Positions 25,295 to 33,658 of a DNA stretch of 64,000 nt are shown here, one piece after another; position 1 is the stretch's first letter, and each line of letters begins with the position of its first letter. A program made the position numbers and the translations under genes. The stretch is from NCBI GenBank assembly GCA_963737145.1, contig CAVTRO010000004.1, forward strand, positions 186,001 to 250,000, given 5' to 3'. This stretch comes from AP-15 sp963737145. GTDB taxonomy: Bacteria > Pseudomonadota > Alphaproteobacteria > ATCC43930 > CGMCC-115725. A model generated the notes under the pieces. It saw nothing but the letters and a program-made list of their open reading frames with translations, had not been told where the DNA came from and searched no databases.

Positions 25295-25678
25295 ATGTCG
25301 CAGAGCGTCGATCAGAGGCCGCCGGTAGCGGTGGGCCATGTACGGCTTCCGGCAACCGATGTGGCCGCTGCCGAGCGGTGGCTCCAATCCGTCGGCTTGC
25401 GCCCGATATTTGCCGACGACGGCCTCGCAGTTCTCGAGCTTCGCGGCGGCACGCATGTCGTCGTCAGGAAGGCGGAACAGGCACGCGCGGCCGGTTCCGC
25501 CGCGCCCTTCGACCTGATGGTGGACGATATCGAGGCGGCGCGCCGCGATTATGCAGCGAAAGGCCTCGGGCCCTCCGAGATCAGCAGAGGCCGGATCCAC
25601 AACTCCTTCCACCTCACGGGGCCGGACGGGTACGATTTCACAGTCAACTCGTCGCATGCCGCCGGGAGGGCCGTTTAG
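25295..25678 (+). CDS. VOC-family (glyoxalase-like) protein
   Basis: A 127-aa protein. VAVGHVRLPATDVAAAERWLQ, AVLELRGGTHVVVRK, PFDLMVDDIEAARRDYAAKGL and FHLTGPDGYDFTVNSSHAAG follow the VOC fold. His in GHVRLPAT and Asp/Glu near the end are possible ligands, but the last Glu of the usual site is replaced by Thr-Val-Asn. ATG 25295 has GAGAGGTGG upstream. It is probably in one transcript with the VOC gene before it; it converges on the Rieske oxygenase, with stops two bases apart. Confidence 0.75.
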   Translation: MSQSVDQRPPVAVGHVRLPATDVAAAERWLQSVGLRPIFADDGLAVLELRGGTHVVVRKAEQARAAGSAAPFDLMVDDIEAARRDYAAKGLGPSEISRGRIHNSFHLTGPDGYDFTVNSSHAAGRAV

Positions 25679-25679
25679 G

Positions 25680-26753
25680 CTATCCTGGCTCTGCGGTTCT
25701 TTCCGCTTCTTCGAGCCCCGTCAGGATTTCGCGCGCCCGGCGTAGCGCGCGGTCGGGCCGCAGAAACACCTCGCGATACCCGTCGTCGGGGTAGTCGAAC
25801 ATCGCTTGCTGCTTTTCGAGCGCCCAGCGGTCCTCGGCGATGACCGCGGGAAAGGTTTCCATGAACCGTTCCACCGCCGATCTCGCCGGGTCGGATTTGC
25901 ATCTCTGTCCGGCCGGCATGTTGACGATCAGCCGCCACACGTGGTTGCGCCGGTCGACCGGCGTGTGCGTGTGGACGATAATGTAGCCGCGCTCGGCAGC
26001 CTTGTCGCCATGATGGCCCGCCGGCCACACGTACATCTCCACCCGGGTTACCGCGGGGCTCAGCATGTAATGCGTGTGGTCACGGTCGACGATGTCGTAT
26101 CCGAGGTAATCTTCGAGAAAGGGCGGCTGCCGGTAGCCGCGCGCCTCGCGGATGGTCCCGACGTAAGGATTGCCGTCGCGGGTCCCCTCGTCGAGCGTGA
26201 CCGGGATGCAGCTGTTCTCGACATCGCCGATATTGCCGTCATGCAGCGGGTAGAAATGCGAGATATCAAGCAGGTTCTCGATCAGCAGCAGCGAATTGGC
26301 GGGCACCGCCATTGGCCCGGTATCGGCCGTTTCCCACGCCGGCTCGGCGATCTCCGGCAGGCGGGGAGGCCGGACGGCCCCGGCTTTCGCCGGGTCGCCG
26401 GTCCACACCCAGACGAGCCCGTCCTGCTCGATGACCGGAAACGGCCGCAGGCGCGCCTGCGGCGGGATGCGGCCGTCGGGATGCGAGGGCACCCGGACGC
26501 ACCGGCCGGCCGCGTCGTAGCACAGGCCGTGATACGCGCATTCGAGGAGGTCGCTCTCGATCAGCCTCCCTTGCGACAGCGGCATTCTCTTGTGGCAGCA
26601 CCGCTCGTCGAAGGCGGCGATGCCCCCCGCTGCGGTTCGCCACATCACCAGCGGCTTTTCCGCGATCACTTGGCCTTGCAGCTGTTGCGGCGCAAATTCA
26701 TGCGACAGCCCGGCTACGTACCAGGTGTTCCTGACTAGCACGTCAGCTGCCAA
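25680..26753 (-). CDS. Rieske 2Fe-2S oxygenase (VanA-type)
   Basis: A 357-aa oxygenase component. The Rieske ligands are in ERCCHKRMPLSQG and CAYHGLCYDAAG, and the mononuclear iron motif is IENLLDISHFYPLHDGNIGD (Asp, two His). NTWYVAGLSHEF at the start and the single-subunit length are those of vanillate demethylase/phthalate-type (group I) oxygenases, which use a PDR-type reductase like the one at 11494-12432. Such enzymes demethylate or hydroxylate aromatic acids. It stands alone on the minus strand, convergent with two VOC genes. Confidence 0.88.
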   Translation of the reverse strand: MAADVLVRNTWYVAGLSHEFAPQQLQGQVIAEKPLVMWRTAAGGIAAFDERCCHKRMPLSQGRLIESDLLECAYHGLCYDAAGRCVRVPSHPDGRIPPQARLRPFPVIEQDGLVWVWTGDPAKAGAVRPPRLPEIAEPAWETADTGPMAVPANSLLLIENLLDISHFYPLHDGNIGDVENSCIPVTLDEGTRDGNPYVGTIREARGYRQPPFLEDYLGYDIVDRDHTHYMLSPAVTRVEMYVWPAGHHGDKAAERGYIIVHTHTPVDRRNHVWRLIVNMPAGQRCKSDPARSAVERFMETFPAVIAEDRWALEKQQAMFDYPDDGYREVFLRPDRALRRAREILTGLEEAERTAEPG

Positions 26754-26895
26754 TTCGCCCTCCTCCTCGACCTGAACCGCGGCGATGTGCTCTCCAAGAG
26801 GATCTTACACGTCTGCCGAAACCCGTATAGCCGATTGAGCGACAAGCCAAGGGGTGGGGGCAGGTCCGTGCTCGAAACGCGTATCGCCGAAGATC

Positions 26896-27009
26896 ATGGT
26901 GGTGGCGTGTCTGGCGGCCGCGTTCGGCTTTTATATGACTATTCTGGGCGTCCTCATCTTGGTTAGCCAAAAGGACGAAGCCTTTACCATCCGAAGAGAT
27001 GAGGGATGA
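26896..27009 (+). CDS. Possible 37-aa single-pass membrane protein
   Basis: ATG 26896 opens a short frame: a hydrophobic run MVVACLAAAFGFYMTILGVL then ILVSQKDEAFTIRRDEG and a TGA. It looks like one transmembrane helix and a charged tail. There is only a weak purine run (GAAGA) ahead of the ATG, and it could be chance. The rest of the 337-base gap between the Rieske gene start and pgk (26754-27090) shows nothing else I can call. Confidence 0.3.
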   Translation: MVVACLAAAFGFYMTILGVLILVSQKDEAFTIRRDEG

Positions 27010-27090
27010 ATTCGCCGCTCAATCGGCGTATAGGGCTGCATGAGCTGTCGCCTGAGGCGACAATGGCCGAGCCGTAGAGTATGCGCTCCC

Positions 27091-28308
27091 ATGCCGAAAT
27101 TTCGAACCCTCGACGACATTGATGTGCGCGGCAAGACAGTGCTATTGCGCGCCGATCTGAACGTACCGGTGAAAGACGGCAAGGTAACAGACGCAACCCG
27201 GATCGAGCGGCTCGGCCCGACGATCGAAACGTTGATCGGCAAAGACGCCAAAGTCGTTGTCCTGTCGCATTTCGGCCGTCCGAAGGGCAAGCCCGACCCG
27301 GCCTTCTCGCTGCGTCCACTGGTCGCGCCGTTGGAAGGGGCGATCGGCGGCCGTCATGTCGCCTTTGCCGCCGATTGCATTGGCCAGGAGGCAAAACGCG
27401 TGGTGGCGGGCCTTGGGCCGGGCGAGGTCGCACTCCTCGAGAACCTCCGCTTCCATCAAGAAGAGGAAGCCAACTCGCCCGATTTTGCGCGCGCCCTCGC
27501 CGAACTCGGCGACATTTATGTCGACGACGCATTCTCCGCAGCGCATCGCGCGCATGCTTCGATCGAGGCGCTCGCGCATCTGCTGCCGGCCGCCGCCGGC
27601 AAACTGATGGAGGCCGAGCTTAACGCGCTGTCCGCCGCTCTCGACAGCCCGGCGCGGCCGGTCCTTGCCCTGATCGGGGGCGCCAAGGTTTCGACAAAGC
27701 TCGACCTTTTGCGCTTCATCATCGCAAAGGTCGACGTCCTGGCGATCGGCGGAGCGATGGCAAACACATTACTGTTGGTCCACGGGACGGAGGTAGGCCG
27801 CTCCCTCTGCGAGCGCGACATGGCCGAGACGGCGCGCCAGCTGCTTGCTCTGGCCAGCGAGCGAAACTGCCGCGTCATTCTCCCCGAAGATGCCGTAGTC
27901 GCGGCCGAGCTGGCGCCAGGGGTCGCGACCCGCGAGGTCGCGATCGATGCGGTACCCAAGGATGCGATGATCCTCGATATCGGAACAAGAACCGTGGCGC
28001 GGCTCGGCGCCGCCCTCGATGAAGCTCGCACTCTCGTCTGGAACGGGCCGCTCGGCGCCTTTGAGACATCGCCTTTCGATCGCGGCACGAGTGCGGTCGC
28101 CAGACGAGTTGCCGAACTGACGCGCGCCGGGAAATTGCTCAGCGTCGCCGGTGGCGGGGACACCGTCGCGGCGCTTGCCGCGGCCGGAGTCATCGACGAG
28201 CTGTCCTATGTCTCGACCGCGGGCGGCGCCTTTCTCGAATGGCTGGAGGGCCGTGAGCTGCCCGGAGTTGCCGCACTCAGCGACGCCGCGCGAGGAGCCG
28301 ACAAATGA
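27091..28308 (+). CDS. pgk: Phosphoglycerate kinase
   Basis: A 405-aa glycolytic/Calvin-cycle enzyme that transfers phosphate between 1,3-bisphosphoglycerate and ADP. Visible family motifs: VLLRADLNVPVKDGKVTDAT, the substrate Arg/His set in SHFGRPKGKPD, YVDDAFSAAHRAHAS, LIGGAKVSTKLDLL, WNGPLGAFE and the ATP loop AGGGDTVAAL. Full length. ATG 27091 is preceded by no strong Shine-Dalgarno, but family alignment begins at MPKFRTLDD. The stop overlaps the start of the CBS-domain gene (ATGA). It is not beside gap or fba here, so it is not part of a glycolytic operon. Confidence 0.96.
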   Translation: MPKFRTLDDIDVRGKTVLLRADLNVPVKDGKVTDATRIERLGPTIETLIGKDAKVVVLSHFGRPKGKPDPAFSLRPLVAPLEGAIGGRHVAFAADCIGQEAKRVVAGLGPGEVALLENLRFHQEEEANSPDFARALAELGDIYVDDAFSAAHRAHASIEALAHLLPAAAGKLMEAELNALSAALDSPARPVLALIGGAKVSTKLDLLRFIIAKVDVLAIGGAMANTLLLVHGTEVGRSLCERDMAETARQLLALASERNCRVILPEDAVVAAELAPGVATREVAIDAVPKDAMILDIGTRTVARLGAALDEARTLVWNGPLGAFETSPFDRGTSAVARRVAELTRAGKLLSVAGGGDTVAALAAAGVIDELSYVSTAGGAFLEWLEGRELPGVAALSDAARGADK

Positions 28309-29033
28309 ACGCTTCCGATGTAATGACCCGCAACGTTCTGACGATCGGACGGGAAAGCCCCGTCGCGAATGCCATCCGGCTGATGCTCGACAATAACGTC
28401 AGCGGGTTGCCGGTTTTGGACGATGGCAAGGTGGTTGGAATTTTGACCGAAGGCGATCTCCTGCGCCGTAGCGAGACGGGCACCGAAAGGCATCGGCGCC
28501 GCTGGCTTGAAATCCTAATGGGGCCCGGCAGGATGGCCGGCGACTATGTCAGAACCCATGGCCGCAAAGTCGAAGAGATCATGACCGGCGATCTGATCAG
28601 CGTGGCCGGGGACACGCCGCTCGACGAGGTGGTCGGGCTGATGGAACGCCGCCGGATCAAACGTGTGCCCGTCATCGAGGGCGACGCGCTGGTCGGCATT
28701 GTGAGCCGCCTGGACTTGCTTCGTGCCCTATTGCGCATCATCGAGGGGGAACATTCCGAGGACCGCGGGGACGATGCCATCCGCGAACAGATCCTGGCCG
28801 AGCTGGCGAAGGCCGCCTGGGTTCCGAGAGACGGGCTCTCGATCTCGGTAAAAGACGGCGTCGTCGATCTCAACGGTGTCATACTCGAAGAAAAGGAACG
28901 GACGGCGCTGCGCGTTGTCGCCGAGAACGTTCCCGGAGTGAGAGCCGTCGAGGACCATCTCGTCTGGATCGAACCAATGTCCGGGACCGTCATCAACTCT
29001 TCGGATGGTCAGCGAACGCCGACACGCTCATAA
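28305..29033 (+). CDS. CBS-pair plus BON domain protein
   Basis: A 242-aa protein. Two CBS domains (NASDVMTRNVLTIGRESPVA ... GLPVLDDGKVVGILTEGDLL; VEEIMTGDLISVAGDTPL ... RVPVIEGDALVGIVSRLDLL) are followed by a BON domain (REQILAELAKAAWVPRDGLS, VNGVILEEKERTALRVVAEN-like text). The layout is typical of predicted adenosyl-nucleotide sensors in Rhizobiales. Its ATG overlaps the pgk stop, so it is co-translated with pgk; an energy-sensing link to glycolysis is only an inference. Confidence 0.88.
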   Translation: MNASDVMTRNVLTIGRESPVANAIRLMLDNNVSGLPVLDDGKVVGILTEGDLLRRSETGTERHRRRWLEILMGPGRMAGDYVRTHGRKVEEIMTGDLISVAGDTPLDEVVGLMERRRIKRVPVIEGDALVGIVSRLDLLRALLRIIEGEHSEDRGDDAIREQILAELAKAAWVPRDGLSISVKDGVVDLNGVILEEKERTALRVVAENVPGVRAVEDHLVWIEPMSGTVINSSDGQRTPTRS

Positions 29034-29051
29034 TCGCGAAAGGAGACAGTT

Positions 29052-29270
29052 ATGCGCAGTTTTGCATTGGGATTGGTCGCTATTTTGGTTCTTGCTGCCG
29101 GCTTCCACAGCGCGGGAGCGGCGCCATCGCTGCGGAATAGCGATTCGGCCGCCCGTGTCTCCCAGAGTTTGGTACTGGTTAAGCATCATTGCGGCAAGGG
29201 TCAGCGCTGGGTCCCCGCTGGTTACGAAAAAAAGGGCCGATACCTAGCTGCCCACTGCGCCCCCAAATGA
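29052..29270 (+). CDS. Small secreted protein
   Basis: A 72-aa protein with a clear signal peptide (MRSFALGLVAILVLAAGFHS, cleavage likely after GAA or SAGA). The mature part is basic with two Cys: LVKHHCGKGQRWVPAGYEKK and AAHCAPK. AAAGGAGAC precedes the start. It follows the CBS-BON gene by 18 bases. The mature domain resembles small Cys-containing periplasmic proteins with HCGxGxRWVPxGY; no function is known to me. Confidence 0.65.
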   Translation: MRSFALGLVAILVLAAGFHSAGAAPSLRNSDSAARVSQSLVLVKHHCGKGQRWVPAGYEKKGRYLAAHCAPK

Positions 29271-29654
29271 TCAGGCGGCGCTGATCGTCGGACGGTGAAC
29301 GGCCGCTGCCGAATGTGCCGTGTCGATGGCGTTGAGGACACGTTGCAAATCGGAAAACCGGAACGGCTTTTCCAGCAGCGGCGGCGGCCGTGACACTTGG
29401 CCGGGGAGAAAATCCCCCCCCGACAGGGTTACGGTGGGAATTCCTAGCGCAGAGCAGCTCCTGCTCAACATGATCCCTTGTTCACCGCGCAGCACGAGGT
29501 CGGTGACCAGCACATCGATCGGCGAGGTCGCCAGCCACACCTCGGCTTCGACGATGTTCTCGCAAGCGACGACATCGTGGCCGAACTCATTCAGAATGCC
29601 GGCGATGAACTCGCGAATTGCGCGATCAGGTTCGGTCAGAAGAATGCGCGCCAT
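29271..29654 (-). CDS. Single-domain response-regulator receiver protein
   Basis: A 127-aa receiver-only protein. The acidic pocket is in ILLTEPDRAIREF, the phospho-acceptor Asp in DVLVTDLVLRGEQG, Ser/Thr in VTLSGGDF and Lys in LEKPFRFSDL. No output domain and no adjacent kinase. ATG 29654 is chosen over an earlier in-frame start at 29690 because the fold begins at MARILLTEPD. Its stop abuts that of the small secreted protein, tail to tail. Confidence 0.8.
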   Translation of the reverse strand: MARILLTEPDRAIREFIAGILNEFGHDVVACENIVEAEVWLATSPIDVLVTDLVLRGEQGIMLSRSCSALGIPTVTLSGGDFLPGQVSRPPPLLEKPFRFSDLQRVLNAIDTAHSAAAVHRPTISAA

Positions 29655-29759
29655 TGGCTGCTCGATCTTACGAATCCGTGCTAGGTCCATCGAACCCCTT
29701 ATGGTTTAAGAACGCGTTAACGAGATTTACGGCTCCGGTGTCTCGGCGGGGAGGGCTCG

Positions 29760-30617
29760 ATGCAGCCATCGGTGAGGAAAAGTGGTGCGGCCTGCGGTGC
29801 GGAAATCGGCTTCGATCTCGCGCAGGACATCGACGACCCGACGTTCCGCGAGATCGAGCGCATCTTCCACGACAATATTGTTGCCGTCTTTCGCGGTCAG
29901 CAGCTTACCAACGAGCGGCACATCGAATTCAGCTCTCGGTTCGGAGAGCTCGAAATCCATATCGTCAAGAAGTACCTGCTCCCCGGTTTCCCGGAAATCC
30001 TGCTGATTTCCAATATTCGCGATGAGGCCGGCGAGCACATCGGCCTCGCCGATGCGGGCTTCACCTGGCATACCGACACTTCGTACCGCCGTCAGCCGAG
30101 CCGCTGCTCGCTTCTCTACGCCAAGGAGGTCCCGCATCGCGACGGCGAGCCGCTCGGCGACACCGTCTTTGCGAACACGATCGCCGCCTACGAGGCGCTG
30201 CCGGCGTCAATGAAGCAGCGGATCGACGGGCTGAAAGCGATTCACCGCTATTCGGCGCGCCGGCGGGTCGCCGACAGCCCTCGTCCCAAGCTCACCGCGG
30301 AGCAGCTCGCGGAAACCCCCGACATCGCTCATCCGATTGTCCGTACCCATCCCTATACCGGCCGCAAATCGCTCTACGTCACGGCCGGCGAGTGCGCCGG
30401 CATTCAGGGCATGCCGGAGGACGAGGCGACCGACTTGATCGCCGAGCTCGATGCCCATTGCGTGCGCCCCGAATTTCTCTACTGCCATAAATGGCAGGTC
30501 GGAGATCTCTTGATGTGGGACAACGCCACCTCGATGCACCTCGCGATCTGCGATTACGCGCTGCCGCAGCGCCGTCTGATGCACCGCACGACGGTCATCG
30601 GCACGGTCCCCTTTTAG
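29760..30617 (+). CDS. TauD/TfdA-family Fe(II)/2-oxoglutarate dioxygenase
   Basis: A 285-aa protein. The N-terminal GAEIGFDLAQDIDDPTFREI and FRGQQLTNERHIEFSSRFGE, the metal motif FTWHTDTSYRRQPSRCSLLY (His-X-Asp) and the distal His in WDNATSMHLAICDY with the Arg in RRLMHRTTV make up the TauD signature. Full length; all Fe ligands present. It starts at ATG 29760 and is followed 14 bases later by a second Fe/2OG-type enzyme (PhyH family), so they may act in sequence on one substrate, which is unknown. Confidence 0.88.
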   Translation: MQPSVRKSGAACGAEIGFDLAQDIDDPTFREIERIFHDNIVAVFRGQQLTNERHIEFSSRFGELEIHIVKKYLLPGFPEILLISNIRDEAGEHIGLADAGFTWHTDTSYRRQPSRCSLLYAKEVPHRDGEPLGDTVFANTIAAYEALPASMKQRIDGLKAIHRYSARRRVADSPRPKLTAEQLAETPDIAHPIVRTHPYTGRKSLYVTAGECAGIQGMPEDEATDLIAELDAHCVRPEFLYCHKWQVGDLLMWDNATSMHLAICDYALPQRRLMHRTTVIGTVPF

Positions 30618-30631
30618 CGCTGGGACGAGAC

Positions 30632-31669
30632 ATGCTCTCCGAAATGCGCCGGGCCGCGATGACCCCGATTTGGATCGCCCAGCTGGCGACCGGAACGAAA
30701 TCCTTCGAGCGCAATGCCGTCATTGGCAGCCGGCGGCTGAATGAATGGGGCCTCCACGCTGCCCGCGTCGGGCTCGCCTATCGGCTCGCGCAGGCTCGCC
30801 GCCGCAAACTCGCCGGCCTCCTACCGGAGGAGGACCGAATGGCGTTTGACCGGGACGGTTTTGTGCTCCGCCCGAATTTTCTGCCGGCAGAGCAGTTCGC
30901 CGCGCTCGTCGCCCAGGTGCGGGCCTATCGCGGCCCGCTGCGCGAAATCTCCGAAGGCGACACGATCATGCGCAAGATCGCGCTCGATCGAAGAGCTCTC
31001 GCCGCGCTCCCCGCGCTCGGCGCAGTGCTGCGGTCGAGAGATTGGCGCGGGCTCGTTCGCTATGCCGGCAGCCGCGATGCCGAGCCGGTGGTCTGGGTGC
31101 AGAGCATCTTGCGCCACGCCTGCGCCGGCCCGGCGGATCCGCAGACCTTCCCGCACGCCGACACGTTTCACCCGACGGTGAAGGCTTGGCTGTTCCTAAC
31201 CGATGTCGCCGAGGATGCCGGGCCCTTCACTTACGTTCCCGGCTCGCACCGGCTGACCGACCGGCGGCTCGAGTGGGAACGGCGGATGAGCCTTTCCGCC
31301 CGGCAGTCGCCGAATGCCGAAGACCGGCAAGGCTCGTTCCGCATCGACCCCGCCGAGCTCGTGTCCCTAGGTCTGCCACAGCCCCGCGCCTTTGCAGTTC
31401 CCGCCAACACGCTGATCGTCGCCGACACGTTCGGCTTCCATGCGCGCGGCCCGAGCGAGCGCCCGTCATTGCGTGTCGAGATCTGGGCCTATGGCAGGCG
31501 CAGCCCGTTCCCTTCGCCAGCTGCGCTTGTCCCCTGGACGACGAGCGGGCTGGGACGGCGCAGCATCTTGTCGTGGAAATTCGGCGACGCGCTCGAGCAG
31601 GCCGGGCTCGGGAAAAACCGCTGGCGAGCCCGCGCCGGCGTATCGGCCTTTGATCCGCCGTCGGGGTAA
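30632..31669 (+). CDS. Phytanoyl-CoA dioxygenase (PhyH) family protein
   Basis: A 345-aa protein. FDRDGFVLRPNFLPAEQFAA, then FPHADTFHPTVKAWLFLTDV with the His-X-Asp iron site, then GPFTYVPGSHRLTDRRLEWE and a later His in DTFGFHARGPSERPSLRVEI are the PhyH signature. The basic N-terminal ~70 residues lack a predicted role. Start ATG 30632. It probably shares a transcript with the TauD-type gene before it and converges on purC. Confidence 0.82.
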   Translation: MLSEMRRAAMTPIWIAQLATGTKSFERNAVIGSRRLNEWGLHAARVGLAYRLAQARRRKLAGLLPEEDRMAFDRDGFVLRPNFLPAEQFAALVAQVRAYRGPLREISEGDTIMRKIALDRRALAALPALGAVLRSRDWRGLVRYAGSRDAEPVVWVQSILRHACAGPADPQTFPHADTFHPTVKAWLFLTDVAEDAGPFTYVPGSHRLTDRRLEWERRMSLSARQSPNAEDRQGSFRIDPAELVSLGLPQPRAFAVPANTLIVADTFGFHARGPSERPSLRVEIWAYGRRSPFPSPAALVPWTTSGLGRRSILSWKFGDALEQAGLGKNRWRARAGVSAFDPPSG

Positions 31670-31674
31670 TCCGC

Positions 31675-32649
31675 TCAAAAATACTGGGCCAGATTGGCTC
31701 GAATCCTGGTCAGTATCGGGATGTCCGGCGATGGCGGCTCAAAACTCTTCCCGGTAATGGTTTCATACGCTTCGATATAGAGCCGGGCGGTTTCGAGAAT
31801 AACTTCGCTCGGGATCTCCGGTATCAACTCGCGGTAGGGATCGCAGCGGGCGCTCACCCAGCGGCGCAGATATTCCTTGTCTAGCGTATCGGGCAGCTCT
31901 CCGGCGGCGAAGCGGCGGCCGTAGGTGTCTCCAATCCAATATCGGCTGCTGTCCGGCGTGTGAATTTCGTCGGCTAGGATGATCCGTCCGTCTCGGTTGA
32001 GACCGAATTCATATTTGGTGTCGACGAGGATCAGACCGCGTTCGGCGGCAATGGCGCGGCCTCGCGCGAACAGCGCCAATGCCAGCTCGGAGACATTTCG
32101 CCACTGCTCTCCCGTCAGCAGGCCGCGGCCGATGATCTGGTCCGGCGTGACCGGTTCGTCATGCTCTTCCTCGACGGACTTCGTTGTCGGCGTAATGATC
32201 GTCGCCGGCAGCTTCTGGTTCTCGCGCAGGCCGTCGGGGAAACGAATGCCGTAAATTTCACGGAGTCCGGTCTTGTACATCGGCCAGATCGAAGTCCCGG
32301 TCGTCCCGGTAAGGTAGTCGCGGACGACGATTTCGACCGGTAGGATGTGGAGCCGCCGACAAACGACGACATTCGGATCCGGGTAGTCGATGACATGGTT
32401 CGGGCAGATGTCGCGCGTCTCGTCGAACCAGAAGCGCGCCATCTGCGTCAGCACCTGCCCCTTGCAGGGGATCGCCGTCAGGATCCGGTCGAAGGCGCTC
32501 AGCCGATCGGTTGCAACAATTATCCGGCGGCCGTCCGGGAGATCGTAGTTGTCGCGGACCTTGCCCCGGTAATGGTTCGGCAGCTCGGGGATCGCCGCAT
32601 CCGCCAAAACATTATTGCGTTGCGCCGCCAGAACCTCCTGCCTCGACAC
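31675..32649 (-). CDS. purC: Phosphoribosylaminoimidazole-succinocarboxamide synthase
   Basis: A 324-aa purine-biosynthesis enzyme joining aspartate to CAIR with ATP. Motifs: HYRGKVRDNYDLPDGRRIIV at the N-terminus, TDRLSAFDRIL, VICRRLHILPVEIVVRDYLT-like text, GLILVDTKYEFGLNRDGRI and DEIHTPDSSRYW. At 324 residues it belongs to the long form of the family, seen in many alphaproteobacteria alongside a shorter paralogue. No other pur gene is adjacent. Confidence 0.94.
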   Translation of the reverse strand: MSRQEVLAAQRNNVLADAAIPELPNHYRGKVRDNYDLPDGRRIIVATDRLSAFDRILTAIPCKGQVLTQMARFWFDETRDICPNHVIDYPDPNVVVCRRLHILPVEIVVRDYLTGTTGTSIWPMYKTGLREIYGIRFPDGLRENQKLPATIITPTTKSVEEEHDEPVTPDQIIGRGLLTGEQWRNVSELALALFARGRAIAAERGLILVDTKYEFGLNRDGRIILADEIHTPDSSRYWIGDTYGRRFAAGELPDTLDKEYLRRWVSARCDPYRELIPEIPSEVILETARLYIEAYETITGKSFEPPSPDIPILTRIRANLAQYF

Positions 32650-32668
32650 CGCGCGTTAGGGGCTCGTG

Positions 32669-33103
32669 TTACCGGTGACCGCCACCGCCGCCGTGTCCGC
32701 CACCCCAGCCGCCACCCCAGCCGCCACCGTGTCCGCCACCCCAGCCGGCATGCGCAAATCCGCCGCGACCCCAGCCGCCTCCGCCCCAGCCGCCACGGCC
32801 CCAGCCCCAGCCGCGGCCCCAGCCCCAGCCGCGGCCCCAGCCACCGCCCCACCAGCCGCCCCAACCAAAGCCCACCGTAATCCCAACTGGCCAACCCCAA
32901 TACGGGTAACCGTAAGCGTAATAGGGATAGTACGGGTAATAGGGATAGTATGGATAGGGGTAGGCATAGCCCGGGTACGCCGTCGGATAAAATTGCGCCG
33001 CAGCAGGCCACGGCGTCGCTTCGAGGGTAAGCACGGCGGTCGCGAGAACCGCCCCGGCAAAAGCGACGCGCCGGAACCAGTTTTGCTTGGCGCGAACGAA
33101 CAT
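32669..33103 (-). CDS. Gly/Trp/Tyr-rich secreted protein
   Basis: A 144-aa protein with a signal peptide (FAGAVLATAVLTLEATPWPAA). The mature part is a low-complexity Pro-Tyr run (YPYYPYYPYY) followed by Gly-Trp repeats (GWGRGWGWGRGW) and a Gly-His tail. TTGGAGG lies ahead of ATG 33103. Such proteins are frequent in Rhizobiales as putative surface or sulphur-rich envelope proteins; function unknown. The coding DNA is itself repetitive, so its exact length may vary. Confidence 0.7.
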   Translation of the reverse strand: MFVRAKQNWFRRVAFAGAVLATAVLTLEATPWPAAAQFYPTAYPGYAYPYPYYPYYPYYPYYAYGYPYWGWPVGITVGFGWGGWWGGGWGRGWGWGRGWGWGRGGWGGGGWGRGGFAHAGWGGGHGGGWGGGWGGGHGGGGGHR

Positions 33104-33229
33104 TGCTGCCTCCAAATCGGTAAAGGCCGAGAACTACGATAACGCGCTATATAGATACGCCATTCCCCACAGCAATGTCCCCGATTAGTAACCGCTCGCT
33201 GATCGATAGGATCAAATTTCGGAGGGACA

Positions 33230-33658
33230 ATGAGACCTGAAGTGAAACGCGATCAGGCGCAGCTCACCTCACCGAGACTGCCGCCGGGCATGCCGCTGAT
33301 ACGTGTCATCGCGATGCCGGCGGACGCTAACCCAAACGGTGACATTTTCGGCGGCTGGCTGCTTTCGCAGATGGATCTCGCCGGCGGCGCTCTGGCGGCA
33401 CGACGGGCCCGGGGCCGGTGTGCGACGGTGGCGGTGGACGGCATGGTGTTTCACGAGCCGGTCTTTGTCGGGGACGAGGTCAGCTGTTATGGCGAGCTGG
33501 TGAAAACCGGGCGCACATCGATGACGGTGCGAATCGAGGCTTGGCGGCGCCATTTGCCATCGGACGAGGCGCGCAAGGTTACCGAGGCGACTTTCACTTA
33601 TGTTGGGATCGGCGAGAACCGCCGGCCGCGCCCACTGCCGCCGGCGCGTGAGCCCTAG
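33230..33658 (+). CDS. Hotdog-fold acyl-CoA thioesterase (YciA type)
   Basis: A 142-aa enzyme. MPADANPNGDIFGGWLLSQM with the catalytic Asp, DLAGGALAARRARGRCAT, VDGMVFHEPVFVGDEVSCYG and SMTVRIEAWRR are the YciA/BACH signature. It hydrolyses acyl-CoA to free acid and CoA. GGAGGGACA precedes ATG 33230. Its last 65 bases overlap the 3' end of the convergent ligase gene. Confidence 0.9.
   Translation: MRPEVKRDQAQLTSPRLPPGMPLIRVIAMPADANPNGDIFGGWLLSQMDLAGGALAARRARGRCATVAVDGMVFHEPVFVGDEVSCYGELVKTGRTSMTVRIEAWRRHLPSDEARKVTEATFTYVGIGENRRPRPLPPAREP

Noticed and set aside
32669..33142. Plus-strand and second minus-strand frames in the Gly-rich region
   Set aside because: Repetitive Gly/Trp codons leave all frames open; only the frame with a signal peptide and Shine-Dalgarno is credible.
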